Assembly: GCF_050908995.1 (NCBI RefSeq)
Contig: NC_135130.1
Location: 5,573,001 to 5,637,000 of the forward strand
Reading direction: 5' to 3'
DNA from: Andrena cerasifolii
Taxonomy: Eukaryota; Arthropoda; Insecta; Hymenoptera; Andrenidae
Length of the DNA stretch: 64,000 nt
Below the pieces are notes generated by a model that saw only the letters and a program-made list of their open reading frames with translations, did not search any database and was not told the origin of the DNA. Position numbers and translations under genes: made by a program. Shown in pieces: positions 20,586-32,647 of this stretch; the first letter of the stretch is position 1; every line of letters begins with the position of its first letter.

Positions 20586-22200
20586 TCTCTATACGCAATA
20601 CACAGAGATCTTAAGTTTAGATCAACTTCAGCACAAGGAACAACTCCCAGGTTTCACTCACAAAGAGTAACAATATTTCATGAGCAAACCAGCAATCGTC
20701 GAAGTTCAATTAACGCAGTATTATGTCATACTTCTTACCCAAGCGTCGCCGCACACAAGACCCATTACGCCAGGGGTTGTTCCTGGAACGGTCGAGTCCT
20801 CCGTCCCGTTTCGTGCGCGCTGCCCGTAGCAGACCGCCCCGTGAACACTTTACGATCCGACGACACGAGAATCGGGCGATCCGCGCGACAGAAAGACGAT
20901 GTAATCGTGACGTATCGATCCCACGGATCTCTGCGCGCCCCCTCCCCTCTATCCCGGCTGATTCGGGAATTTATGCGCGCCGCGGTAATTGTGATTTGCG
21001 AGCGGGGCCTCGTGAGAATCCGCTGCAACAGGATTAACCGTGAAATGTTTCCTGTTCGCCGGGCGAAATTTTCGCAGGTTTTATCGCGCCACTCAATCGC
21101 GTTAATTAGCGTCCCCTTGATTAACGATGCCGCGCGGGCGAACGCGCGCGGCTCCATTCTTTTCCTCCGCCCGAATTAGCGTCGCACGCGAGCCGCTCCT
21201 CCGGATAAAATATCAACATCCCGAAAAGCTTGATCGATCCGAAACGCGACGGTCGTCGGGGGCCCCGGAAGTCCTAACTCCGCGCCGGGGGTAAACCGCA
21301 GGTCGCGAACATGATTGATTTCATCGCCGAGAGGAGTCATCGAACCGTGCTCGGCTAACCCCCTCGGATACGGATGCTTGGCTGCGTGAATGTAGAAACA
21401 CCGCACGGAGAAAGGGGCGCGCGGATCGATTACCCCTTTTTCTCTACCTTCGACCCGCCCCCCCCCCCCGCTGCCCCCCCCCTTTGGTCGCGAAAGCACA
21501 CCTCGTATCGTCGAGCAGCATCTACGTTTCTCACCAGGGGCAATAAAAGCCTCCGCAAATCATGCGACACGCCAGGCTGCCGGCCCAGGACCGCACGCTC
21601 AACGATTTCCCGTTTCGTTTCCCGGCTCGTTCGTTTTCCACTGGGGCAGTCGGGACAATTAGCACCTGCCCTGCGGCGTGCCGCACCCCCTTGCCACTGC
21701 GGCCTGCTATCTCTCCACCGGGGAGCTCTTTTTTGCACGATACCCGAGCGCATTAAAGCGTCGCAACGATGTTACTTCGACGCGCGTCCTCCTACCTTCC
21801 TTTCCCGCGAATGGCGCGGGACCTTCGCGCGGCGGCAATTAGTTTCGCCACCGGAGACCGCCGAGATGCGGGAATTTCGGGCGGCTGCTTCGGGACGCGG
21901 GCTTTGCGCACTTGGCGCGGCGATTGGTTCGTTACTCGTGGTTAGGTAGCTTGCACAGGGTCAGGGAGAATTTTTGGTGGAGGCTCTCTTGGTATACGGT
22001 GTAATTTTTATAGTCGACGGTAGAGATAATTCGGGGGTGAAAAATTGAAGGGGTCGGAAGAGGGAAGCGGGAGTGGTTGGAATTTAAATTTGGGAGAAAG
22101 TGACCGAAACTTTGTTTGGGGATTTACGAAGCATTTAGGTAGCCTTTAAATTGGTTCCTGTTATCAGCTTTTGGAAAGGTTTTTGTTATGGATAAAGTCT
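20586..22200. other. Gene-free, strongly CpG-rich DNA
   Basis: No gene recognised. Frames of 85-191 codons occur on both strands over the same bases (20723-21949). C-runs lie near 21463-21483. This is typical of CpG-rich noncoding DNA with few stop codons. Confidence 0.5.
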
Positions 22201-23060
22201 AGAAGGTAGACCCCTGCTGCGCCGATCGCTCTTAAGGGTTACATACCTTTGACAGCTCGAATAATAGGGTTATCTTCTGTATTCTTCTTTTTTTATTAAC
22301 GAAACAGGATGAAAACTTAGGTCGAAAATGACATGCTTGACTTTGAGTAGCTGCCATTTTTGAAAAAATAGATTTTTTCTAAATGGGCTCTGACAGGTGC
22401 TACATTATAGTCTTACGAATATCCGTGCAAACTTTTATTCAAATCTGTGATCTCTGTGATCTCTGAGATATTTTTGATACCTCAAATATGAATGGGCCTT
22501 GGGGCCCAGGTAGTGTTCCTGATTTTTCGATATTTTTTCTTTCGTAGCCACAAGAAACTCATTACTTTATTCAGTACCTACACAATTTTTCTAAATTGTT
22601 AAATAAGAATTTAAGAGCACCTCCACCAGTCAATAATGTCGAATCTTCTCTACTGAGATTTTCTATCGTAATTCATATAGGTTCTAATGTTCCTAATAAG
22701 ATTTATTATAAAATATAGATGTGTTTGTACGTTCACGATTTCCTAGCCTTAAGTTTCTCGAAAAAAAAACAATATTTCTCGAGAAATAAGAAATAAGTAA
22801 GCAATTATAAAATTTCTCGAGAAATTCTGGAAAAAGAATTCTGGAGGAGGAGCACTAGGCCCAAGTGCTGCTATGGCATCATTTCTTAAGATATCAAATT
22901 TATTTTTAAAGAGAATTCAGCTTAATTTAAACACAAAAAGGAGTATGCCTTGATTTTTAAATACAACGTTTTGTTTTATACGAAAAAAAATCATAAAAAT
23001 TATACTATATTCCAAGCCGGGAAAGCTATGCAACCCCTGAAGAGGTAATTCTGTGTACCA
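22201..23060. other. AT-rich block, probably old transposon sequence
   Basis: A sharp drop in GC content and the absence of open frames suggest decayed mobile elements. The left edge has CTTAAGGGTTACATACC near 22230. Two copies of the palindrome ATTTCTCGAGAAAT sit at 22774-22787 and 22812-22825. No terminal repeats could be paired. Confidence 0.4.
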
Positions 23061-24388
23061 CTTCGGATAATTTACGCTCCAAATTTTCTCCACCGACGAC
23101 TATACGTCTACGCTAAGTGTCTTTATGTGTACAGACTTAAATGAGACTTGACGTAAGCCTGACATAGACTGGAATAGGATTAGCAGAGGTTTGACCCACA
23201 CTTAACGCAGATTTACTGTCAGAACAGTTTATATTAACCCCTGCGATATTGCGCAACGCGAGGTGCGAAAGGATTCCCGGGTTTCGAATTCTCTGTTCAA
23301 AAGTGAATCGAAAATGTGGAATACATTCTTTGCGTACGACGCTTCCTTTTCGACGAAATTGAGCATGAATATTCCAATGGGAGCGAGCGCGCATTTAACG
23401 AGGGAGGCATGCTCAGAACTACTATCGGTCCGTCCTCGCCACCTGCACAATCTCGCAACGATATTCAAACTCGTTTTTCTTGAAAATGGAAGCTCGGATG
23501 GAAAAACCTCATTTCACCTTTTTTATTCGTTTTTAGCCAAGGAACCATTGTATAACATTGCAAACGGCGTTTCCCGTTATGGTTAATAGCGCACTCAAGA
23601 AAACACGCAGCATCCTCAAGTTTCTCCAAGGAGAATCAGTATCCTTCCGTGGAAGTTCTCCAACTCGGACGTTTTAACAGAAAAGGAAAAATTTATGGGC
23701 TCTTCGGGCGCCATTAACCGTAAAAAGTATTCACGCAACCGGCCGGTTGCGGGGCTGCCGGGTGTGTGGGGATTGAAATTTCGAGCAAAAAGGGGAGGAG
23801 CCGCGTTTTATTAAATCTTCTTCGCGAACCCGTAAATAAGTTGGCGTTACACGATGCCGTTCGCCGGGAAGTTGCGCAGTTTGTCAGCAATTTTTTCCAC
23901 GTTATCCCCGGGAACTTTCGCCGTGGCTCGCAATTAAACTAGCACGGGAACTTTCTTCACGCGTCAACTGGCGAAATAGTAAACGGCCGCTGGTAGGGCG
24001 CCAACGGCCGTCTGCCAAAAACGCTAATGAATGCCAACCCGCGCGATCTGCAATAAACGGCCCCAAGTAGGCACCCTGCGCCTCCGGGCTCCTGGAAATC
24101 TTTACAATAGCTGCATTGTTTTCCAAGAACGGTCGCGGAATCTCCGAGTCGTCAAACTTTTCCACCCCCCCTCGTCGAGACGTATTAAATCCACTCAGGT
24201 GTCTCGAAATTTTATTCCTCAGAGCTGTTGTTCAAAAAATTCCCCCTCGCGGGGACCATTTCTTAGTTCCGTTTCAAGAAATTATTGGAAAGCGCATATT
24301 TCAGTTATATGCAAATTATACAGTCGATGGTTTATAAAGATAAACTTCAAGCGAAGAACAGAAAGTTAACTTTGGTTTAATGTAAAAT
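23061..24388. other. Gene-free DNA
   Basis: No gene recognised. Frames of 79-112 codons on both strands (23137-24369) have no domain. Confidence 0.45.
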
Positions 24389-25232
24389 AGGGTAGATGTC
24401 CCTATTACTGTGCTTTGACGCCGACTTGCTCACGAATGAATTCATTACTGACTTCCCTTACTTTCTAATTAGAACAATTTTTACGGTTGAAATGCAAATT
24501 ATATTCACTTACTTTTATTTTGTTTGGTGAATGTGTATATTGTTTTTTTAAAGCTTTTCTCGTTATTAATGCATTTTTTTTTTAGTTAGAACTGTTAATT
24601 TTCATATTTTTTAATTGAAACAAAACTACATGTTTTTGTCCCAATTACTGTACTCTGGAAACTGCGTGGTCCGTATTACCTTATCCTCAATTACTGTAGC
24701 TGTTTTAAATAACGTTCTCTAGAATCCCTAGCGTTCCGTTTCTTTCTGAGAAAGGAAAATAACGTTATGTTTAATAGTTACAGAGAGAGGGCACTGAGGG
24801 TGCCATTAATACGACGAAATGTTAAAATCCTGTCCTCTTTACTGGCTTCACTTTAAAAAATGCGAGAACGTTTCAGAAGTGCTCATTTTGCGATTTTATT
24901 CCTAAAATTAGAAGCTTTTGTGATATAATTAACACTTTACATAAGTGCAAATCATGATAAGTAATTATCAATTTATTCACTTCTGTAAAGTACGTGTTCC
25001 TTACCGTTTTCGATAAGGATTAGAGCAATTTGAAAGCTCAAATGAGCATTTTTGAAAAAATGTTTGTGCTCGAAAAATATGCTTTAATTATTTAAAAATG
25101 CAATCTTCTCGCTTGTAACGCACACATTAATAGTTTATCTTAATTAAAAAAAATTCTTTCACTATTCATTTACGCGAGCTTTTTGTGCGGCTTATTTAAA
25201 TATAAAGGCACACTAATATGGACGTCTACCCT
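24389..25232. mobile_element. 844-bp terminal-inverted-repeat element
   Basis: The left end AGGGTAGATGTCCCTATTAC is mirrored at the right end, whose reverse complement from 25232 is AGGGTAGACGTCCATATTAG followed by TGTGC. The interior is AT-rich without a coding frame. It contains two further CAATTACTGT words at about 24643 and 24690 related to the left terminal CTATTACTGTGC. A target duplication is not clear (TA is next to the left end only). A pogo/Tigger- or mariner-type nonautonomous element is likely. Confidence 0.65.
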
Positions 25233-25860
25233 GATAGTTTTAATACAGAAAATCACTCTATCACCACCTGCGCGCGTTAGCTACTACTTTTTCAGAAACA
25301 TCTCTGACACAGCGCCACACACGCACCCCTCGCGCATCCCTCAGACCCCACGCAACGGGCCGGTACATTTAAACCAGAGCGGGGAAATAGCTAAATATAT
25401 TTGTAAAGTAAACAACCACACTCGTATAGTAGTGTGTCGTTTTCTCAGTGACATATTTTGAATTTACCGCGTTATCGACGGAATTCAATAGGTGTCATGG
25501 CTGTCTTTATGAGACGGGAGAGAAGAAGAGGTTAGAGGTAGTTAAAGCGATCAAGGCAGAGAACTGTAAAATAACTGCCTGTAAAGAATTTATAGCCCCT
25601 GAATTAAAGGCTTTAAATGTTGTTTTTTTGTCTTTGCAGGTGAGAAACTCGTTTCTTCACAGATACTTAATCCTGTAAACTAGTGTACAAAATTGTGTTA
25701 GGAATTATGAATGTTGTACATGCACGTGGTTTGTAAATGAAATTTTGTCTTTGCAGAAAAACGCAATTTCGTCTTTACTTCAAACATAGGAGTGTGTTGT
25801 CGTTATATATTGATAACAGAAATTTCTTAAATAATCACGCCACACCTCTGTTTCCCGCGA
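25233..25860. other. AT-rich block with splice-like sites
   Basis: No recognisable gene. A 76-codon plus-strand frame (25448-25678) reads like a plausible protein segment (ETGEKKRLEVVKAIKAEN) but matches nothing I recognise. It runs through the acceptor-like TTTGTCTTTGCAG at 25639, which argues against a single exon there. The same acceptor-like word recurs at 25744-25756. Confidence 0.35.
25621..25645 (+). promoter_or_regulatory. Second candidate recursive splice site
   Basis: TTTTTTTGTCTTTGCAG ends at 25639 and is followed directly by GTGAGA at 25640-25645. This is an acceptor joined to a donor with no exon between. The donor is weaker than at 17541 (GTGAGA rather than GTRAGT) and no strong branch point is visible. 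A duplicate acceptor word 117 bp downstream, without the donor, suggests a local duplication may have produced the arrangement by chance. Confidence 0.3.
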
Positions 25861-27950
25861 GCCCATGATCGGTGGCACACTCAGCCGCAGCCTCCTGCCA
25901 AACCTCGCAGCCGATTACCTTCTGAAAGTAAATAATAGTTCAATTACTGCATCCCCGCTGCCAAACTCGCCTCCCAACGTGGTCGTGCCCCTGTCGAGGA
26001 GGGTGGGCGACGGGAATTTCCGCGCAGCAGACGCAGGTGCGATGGAAATTCGGAGAAAAAGGGAGTCCGGGACGGGATGAACGGCAGTGCTCGAAACCGG
26101 GGGTGCCGCTCGAAATAATATTCGTAAATCTTTTCTAACGGATGCCACGAGGGTGGGACAAAATAACCGATTATTCGAGGGACCACGTAAGCCAGTAGCC
26201 GTGACGGGAATTTATTTGGACGATTTGGAGGCGGCCCAGTGCCGCTGACGGTTCTGACTGATAACGGCCACTTCGCGCCGCCCTGCAACCCCCAATTTTC
26301 ATAGCGGGCCAGCCACCCCCGCGGAACCCGCTTAATATTCCGCCAGTGTAAAGGCAGAAAGCGAATTTGCCCGAAGGCGTCGGGGAGGCCTCTTCTCCCG
26401 GAAAGCAAAGTCGATTTTCGCTTAGCCAGAGCCCGGAACCCCGCGCGCGAGCCGGCGACGGTTGCGGAGGGCCTCCATCGCTCGACGAGTGTGTCCAAGC
26501 CACTCGACAAATACTCCTGCGGACGTGAATTTAATTCCTGCTGGTCCTCGAACTCCCTCCTTCGCGCCTGCCGTGTGAAACAGGGAAATCGATTGCCGCC
26601 CGTGTTTACCTCCTGCGGACCTTGAATCTTGGATCGACAGCACCTCACCCCGTCCAATTATGCCACAGCACTTTGTCCCCGGCCGGGATCGAAGTGTTCC
26701 TCCGTTTCGTTTCACTTCGGATCCCTTCGGAACTCGTTGTTTCGACAGGAAGATTGAAAAATTATCGTAGAAAATGTACTTCGAGGACTTTGATCTCGGG
26801 TGCCACCCTCGGCTGCAACCCCCTCTAGCTCTGCTCGTGCTGTTCTACAGAGTTACCAAGGATATCCCCTCCAGACTTGGTGGATTCATTTCGTATTGAC
26901 AAATTTCTGCAGTCTCTATCCGAATCGCGAGGAAAGAAGGTGGCGGAAATACGAGGAACGTGGCACAGCGGTACCAACCCTTCGCCGAAGGGGTCAAACG
27001 ACAGTCCTAGCCAGGAATTCGTGGCCGGAATACCGTGAGCGCGCTCGCGGTCGCCCCGATCCCGCCGGCCCGAATCGCCGGCGTATTTATACAGCCGGCG
27101 ACGAGGGGGTGCAACGGTTCGCGAAACGGGGTAATCGTGTTCGATTTCTATGCACGCGCGAAAGAGCAGCACGTTTTCGGCCGAGCGATCACGCCGACCC
27201 GCGGGGGTCGGAGGGACCGCACTTTACTTTTTGAAATGCGCGCGGGCGACGACAACGTTCGAGCGCTCGTAATTAACGTCACCGCCCACGGGCCTCACCC
27301 TTTCGCCGCTACCGACCCCCCCCCCCCGTTCACTTTTCCACGCGACCCCCGCACACTGTCAGCGCTGCTCTCTTTCTCTACCGACGTATAATTAGTGTCC
27401 TCTGTTTCCCTCGGCTGGCAGCCGCGTTAATAACGGCGTGCCACTGGCCCGATCGTGTTTGCGGCTTCGCTTATCCGTTGGAAAGCGAGATTCAATTACG
27501 ATCGCGCGTCCCCGACCAACCCCGCGCGGCCTCGCAACATAGGTATCGTTGTCCCTGTTTCCGCTGGTCCTCGACGAGCGCGTTTCTTTGATCGTTTTTG
27601 GGGTGCACCGTGAACCGACTGGGTGGTGGAAAAATCGAGCGGGGGTGCATTGCGGGATGCGATTCTTATGGATCCGTCGTGGGCGATTTCAGATTTAGGG
27701 GGTGGATTTTGGAGTGAAGATTTAAGCGATTCCCTTGCTGAATTGTTTTTTAGCTGCATTACGCGATGCTTGTCTTTAGAAAATTAAGCGTTTCCACCCT
27801 CAATCGGTAAAACGATTGAGGAATCTGGGAGATTCTTGCAAAATTATTTGTCCTATATTTTCATTCGTTTCATTCGATCTTGAGGCTTAGGCTCACTTAA
27901 GGCTAATGAATGAACGCTTTTATAGAATTATGTTTGCGGCGCAATTGATT
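25861..27950. other. Gene-free, CpG-rich DNA
   Basis: No gene recognised. This block holds the longest frame in the window (237 codons, minus, 25944-26657). It is arginine/proline/serine-rich, is overlapped by frames in at least three other reading frames, and shows no domain or splice-bounded structure. A C10 run lies near 27318. I treat all of these frames as noncoding. Confidence 0.5.
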
Positions 27951-28560
27951 CCACGTGCTGCAAAAATTATTTGGATATGAAGCAAGAAATTAAAAGAAAT
28001 CTCTAATTAATTAGTTGCTTATGTTAATAAGTTATTTGCCGCGTTTTAATAAAAAATCCCCATTCACTGGTACGTGTTCATTTACTGGTAGAGTCACCCT
28101 ATTTATTTTACAATTCTGGATATTTATTTCACATTTCCTGAATATTTACTTTACCTGTTCTAAATATTTCCATTTTATTCCATGAACATTTAAGTAGTTC
28201 AATATTTTATAAACATTTATTTCACATTTTCTGTACGTGTATATAATATTAGGAATCAACATTTTTTTTCAAATTAAAAAGTGTGGCTAAAAAATTATTT
28301 TTTTAATATTTGAAAAAAAAATACTACAACACTATAATACAATATTTTGTGCTACCCGTGGATCGTGTCACGGAGACAACTTTCAGAGGTTCGAACAAAA
28401 CACGCAAAAGTATATTTTCAAATATGTAATAAAGTCGCTAATAACTTCAATACATGATAAAAAATAAATTTAGGCATGACAATGTGAAATTATCAAAGAG
28501 AAGTCTGTGAGACGTTAAGGGCCAAGAACTAACGCACTTCTGCCTGCACTCCGACTTTCT
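27951..28560. other. AT-rich block with degenerate tandem repeat
   Basis: AT-rich sequence without open frames. At 28116-28233 a loosely repeated unit built on ATTTATTTCACATTTYCTG recurs, with variants at about 28122, 28145, 28170 and 28214. A CACTGGTACGTGTTCATTTA word with a partial repeat lies at 28066-28090. It is probably an old minisatellite or transposon. Confidence 0.4.
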
Positions 28561-29280
28561 CTTCCTCTATAAAGTCTGCTCTAAAATTCAGAGGTATGAG
28601 CCGCGAGCTCCGCTGCTCCGCCCCGTACGAATCACGCCGATGAAAATCGACACCTCTCAGCGCTCGCAGTGGGTCGACCCACTTCGACCAAGTTCCTCGC
28701 CGCGGGAAAATATTTCGCGAGTTTGCACGTCGAGCTTCCTCCTCCCTTCCCTCTTACACGGAAACCGACTCCGTCCTCCTCGTGGGGCTTGCACGTGTTC
28801 TTAATTCTTTATTAGCCCCCGTCGAGAGCGGCGCAGGGGACGGGGCGAGGCGCGAGGGGGGAACGGAGGAGGAGGGGAAGGTGGGGGATGTGAGCGTGAC
28901 TAGATGCCGTAGAGTTTCTTTTGCGTTTCCGCGAGGAGAAGCCGATCGTATCTGCGCTCACGATTTCTGATCGTGTCGCGGGCCCGACGTCCCATCGTTG
29001 GACAACATAAATTATTAATGTGGCCGCGCCATGATCGTGAACGGCCGCGCGAGGGGGATGGCTTCTCGATCGGCGAAGAAATCGGACGGCCACGGCCGTT
29101 AAAAGCGAAACACGGCGTTTTCGGAATAATCCGCGGCCAACGAAGGAACTCGCTGACTCGGATCATGAATTTCATTGATCTTTGAAATGTCGAGGGGCGC
29201 GAGGTTTTAGGGCCGCGTCTGTCTTTGTCGCGCAAAAAAAAAACCCGAGGAAATAAGAATCTTACACGGTAGCTCCTGTT
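28561..29280. other. Gene-free, CpG-rich DNA
   Basis: No gene recognised. Frames of 62-129 codons compete on both strands (28782-29289) without domains. Confidence 0.5.
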
Positions 29281-29357
29281 TGTAGGCATTCGGCGGTTGG
29301 GAACGGCCTATGGCGCGATTAGCACGTAGGTGGCGCCACGTTAGCTTGGGTATGTAG
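29281..29357 (+). mobile_element. tRNA-related retroelement copy B, left part
   Basis: This matches 11724-11800 of copy A (GGGAACGGCCTATGGCGCGA, TAGGTGGCGCCACGTT). It stops at GGGTATGTAG (29348-29357), and a near-identical word restarts the element at 29576. It is interrupted by about 218 bp of unrelated DNA. Confidence 0.65.
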
Positions 29358-29575
29358 GGTTTTGTGTTGGCATGTATGTCTGTATGATTGGGCGCGAATT
29401 TCTAATTTATGGAATGAATGAAGTGGGTTATTAATCTTTTATATTTAGTTATTTCTTGTGTTGTAAATGTTTAATGGTTTCTAAGATTTTGTTTAATATT
29501 CCGTCAAACAGTTCACACGTGTTTTTCTCTTACGCTCTAAAAGTAACGGTCATTCTTAATTGGATATTCCCCAGA
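29358..29575. mobile_element. Insertion of unknown type inside copy B
   Basis: A 218-bp AT-rich segment lies between GGTATGTAG (29349-29357) and GGTATATGTAG (29576-29586). The two words could be a target duplication or simply the torn repeat. It has no terminal inverted repeats, no poly-A tail and no coding frame. Comparison with copy A, in which these words are continuous, shows it is extra sequence. Confidence 0.5.
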
Positions 29576-29712
29576 GGTATATGTAGAGTTCGGAGAGAGG
29601 AACCTCAGAGAGTCGGCGTTGGGGAATTGGTAACGCCGCTGGCCAGTACGCAGCGGACCCGCAGATCGCGGGTTCGAGTCCCATCGTCCGACGCTCGTTT
29701 TTTCGCCTGCAC
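29576..29712 (+). mobile_element. tRNA-related retroelement copy B, right part
   Basis: It begins GGTATATGTAGAGTTCGGAG and holds the better-preserved tRNA-like module. GGCGTT and AACGCC can pair around an A-box-like GGGGAATTGGT. CCGCTG and CAGCGG form a second stem, and CCCGC/GCGGG a third. The B-box GGGTTCGAGTCCC lies at about 29671-29683, followed by TTTTTT (29698-29703). The arms do not make a canonical cloverleaf, so this is a tRNA-derived retroelement and not a tRNA gene. Confidence 0.7.
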
Positions 29713-29789
29713 AATCTAACCTCAAAATTCCACGAACTTCATTACTGAATAACTGAATACGGAATACGCCTCCGAAAATACTCCGGATC

Positions 29790-30065
29790 TCCAACGTGTC
29801 CCCTTAAGTCTCTTTCAGATTAGTCAAGTTACTTGACTTCTAGTAAGTTTACGGCTTGAAGTGCCATCTTTGGGGAACTATGTAACCTAAAAGAAAAAAA
29901 ATACCCTTACTTTGACTTCAAATAACTTGAAACTCTACATTACCAATGTGAACCTGTTGACTTGAAACATCCTTTCAGGTTTCTTTCAAGCTTCAAGTGA
30001 AGTAGAGATTCTTTCAACTTTACTTACCTTGAAATACAACTTGCCTGATGTGAACGGGGCTTTAG
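29790..30065. repeat. Degenerate repeat of CAAGT/ACTTGA words
   Basis: The stretch is crowded with AAGTTACTTGACTT, GACTTCAAATAACTTGAAA, GTTGACTTGAAAC, CTTCAAGTGAAG and TTACCTTGAAA. Many are partial palindromes. It ends near TGTGAACGGGGCTTT, reminiscent of MITE ends, but a matching left terminus is weak. It may be an old MITE or diverged minisatellite. Confidence 0.4.
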
Positions 30066-32647
30066 AAGCTCCCAAATTCCTCCAGTAAAGTGGTCCAGGG
30101 TTCTTCCCCCCGGAAGAAGTCAGAGTTCTCGAAACAAAGGTGAAAGTTCGATCGCGCAACAAGTAACAAAGTTCCTCTCCGTTGGCCGTCCGAAAGAGGG
30201 TCGCGTCCTCTGGTCACCGAGCAGGTCGCGCGAGTCGAAATCGGCCGTGGTCCTCGACCGGGGGAGAGGAATTACGCTTGTCAGCAGCCAGTTCCTTCGG
30301 ATTGCTTCGGTTCTCAGGCATCATTAGATGCAATTCCATTCCTCGTCGTCGCGGCCCTTCGAGTTCTCTCCGCTCTCCTGACGGCCCTGTTTCACTGGGG
30401 GGCCCCGCAGTCGAAACGGCTCGCGTCGTAAATCCTGGAATCGAATCCTGCCCGCTCTGCCTAGGACCAGTCCCTCTCGTTTCTTTCTGTTCGCTCTCCT
30501 CCTGCAGCTGACTCCTTCGTCGCTTTGAACCAGTGCATTACGTGATTTCCCATGGACGATTTCTGTATTATATTTCTCCCGCGAGGTTCCCGGTGATTGC
30601 GTCGACGGGATCAAAGGAACTTTATAAGCACGGGGACTGACTTTAATACCGGAGCGTATTATCGGCGAGAAATGTCATTGGCTGGACGGTGGAGTATTGG
30701 AAGTCGGCTCGGAGGCCTGTGGACTCGATCCTCCGCTTCCAAGCGGAGTTTTTTTGGGTGTACATACCTCTCGTTTTATTTTAAAGAAAGATACAGTGGT
30801 GTGTGATGTTGAGTTTGGTGAGAAGAAGGTACGTTACAGTGGTAGGAAGATTGATTTTCCATCAAACGAGGAATTGGGTAATATTTCAACAGCCTTCTTT
30901 CAATAGATGAAGAACAAAACTATACCCACCTTCTAAACTAAAATCCAGGAAAATTTTCTCTTATTCCGAGAATATTCACCAATTAAAAAAGTCAAACTTC
31001 CTGTCAAGTTTCCTGTAAATATCTGTCAAACATGACCTCCAATTCTAGCCCCAGTTCATTCTCCGTCCAAAAATGTTCCATAAAATACGAAATATATAAG
31101 AATCAGATTTTCCAACACTGCTCTGCTGGGGTCCAAAGATTAGCCCCATCTGACAGCCCGTTGCCAGATTTTCGAGGCCATTCATCGCGCCATATTGTGG
31201 CCAGGTTCAAGCCTCGATCCCTCTGTCCGCGGACCCGGCAGAATCGTTCGGGATTAGCCGTTCGGAACTTTGATTGAAATACGTTTTACCGCCGTTTACC
31301 CGTGCTGCGGTCATGTCCCGGTTATAAGCTCGACGGTGGTGACCGCATCTCGTCCGCAATATCCCTAGGAAGCGGTCAGAGGCATCAAACGAATTGTCCG
31401 TCGAACGGCGAGCGAAATTTCTTGCTAATCTGCAATCTCCTTGCGGCTTCGACGATCATTCCTCCTGTCCGTGGTAACCCAAACTCGTTACGAAGCTGCT
31501 GCACAAAGTCACATGCCTTTCGTCGGCAAACTTTCGGTGGCTCGCTGCATAATTTCACCACGGGAAAATTCTTTATACCACAAAGTGGGATGGATTCAGT
31601 ATAATCGACGGTTCTGCGTAATAAATACTGGAATCCAGCAGGGAAGCTTCCGAACTAGTTTTTGGGTACAGAGCGCGCAACCAGTGCTGCCCTCTGGGCG
31701 CAAACTGTCTACTACAGGCTACACCTCGGTAGATTTCAACGATACAGAACAGAACAGGGACTCAGACCACTGGAATATCGATGCTTCGATTCAGGATTCC
31801 TAAGGGTTCGTTGCATCGAAATCGCGGACCATTCAGCCATCATTTTCGGCGAGCAGCGCGGAGGTTCATAAAGAATCGGACGGTCGAGTGGTCGTCGAAA
31901 GATCTTGTTTATCAAGATTCCCAGCGAGTGTGCTGCGGATACGATCAAAGTTCGCCGGTCCACGTTCCTGGGCGGCAGTAAAAGGATGATACGCGAAACA
32001 GAATGACGGGGTGGTGGAGCAGGGACATCGGAGATAGAGGGGGCAGAAGTTCGCCAAGTCCGCGGCGAAGATCGTATAATAAAACAATCGTATTCCAGGC
32101 CAGCGGAGCGAGAAGCAATAAGGGCGAGCGCCGACAGTCCGAAGAATATTCTTCAAAAACAATATTTCGCGATGTTCGACGGGGACGAGCGGCGTCGATC
32201 CTCCTCGCTGAAAAGCACCGACGGCCCGTGCAGACGACGGAACGCCGTCGGCGTTCCTGCGAACTCTGTCGTTTATGGATTTTCGATGCCGTCGAACGAC
32301 GCCCCTGAAAAGTCGAAACCTGGTGTGTACACACGCGAGCTGCCCGTAAAAAGTTCCCTTTCATGGACCGTAGGCGCTCTTTACAACTACGCTCATCCAC
32401 GGTGGAAACGCGTAAAACGCGTCAGCGCGTTTCCTGTTTCCTTGCATGGGATACTTGATACACGTGAAAGTGGAGTTTCAATGATAAGTTACGTGATCGA
32501 TGGAAATTGATTTGTTTGCCCTGGACTGTCAATGAATTGGGCAGGGATTGAATGGTGGATCTGAAGACGATCGGTGACAGGGGTACGTTGATTTTGGGTG
32601 CAGTACTTGCTGTTTTATACAGAAGTATCTGCTGGAGGGGTAAAATA
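30066..32647. other. Gene-free DNA
   Basis: No gene recognised. Overlapping frames (60-151 codons on both strands, most densely 31866-32400) have no domains. The region is CpG-rich at 30180-30720 and 31180-32420. Confidence 0.5.

Noticed and set aside
25448..25678. 76-codon frame that reads like a plausible protein
   Set aside because: No family recognised, and it runs through a strong acceptor-like site at 25639; left as part of the AT-rich block.
25944..26657. 237-codon minus-strand open frame, the longest in the window
   Set aside because: CpG-rich DNA with at least three competing frames on both strands, no domain, arginine/serine/proline-rich composition and no splice context.
29600..29700. 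Possible functional tRNA gene
   Set aside because: A and B boxes and three stems are present, but the acceptor stem and spacing do not form a canonical cloverleaf, and a second decayed copy with the same flank exists at 12567-12695.
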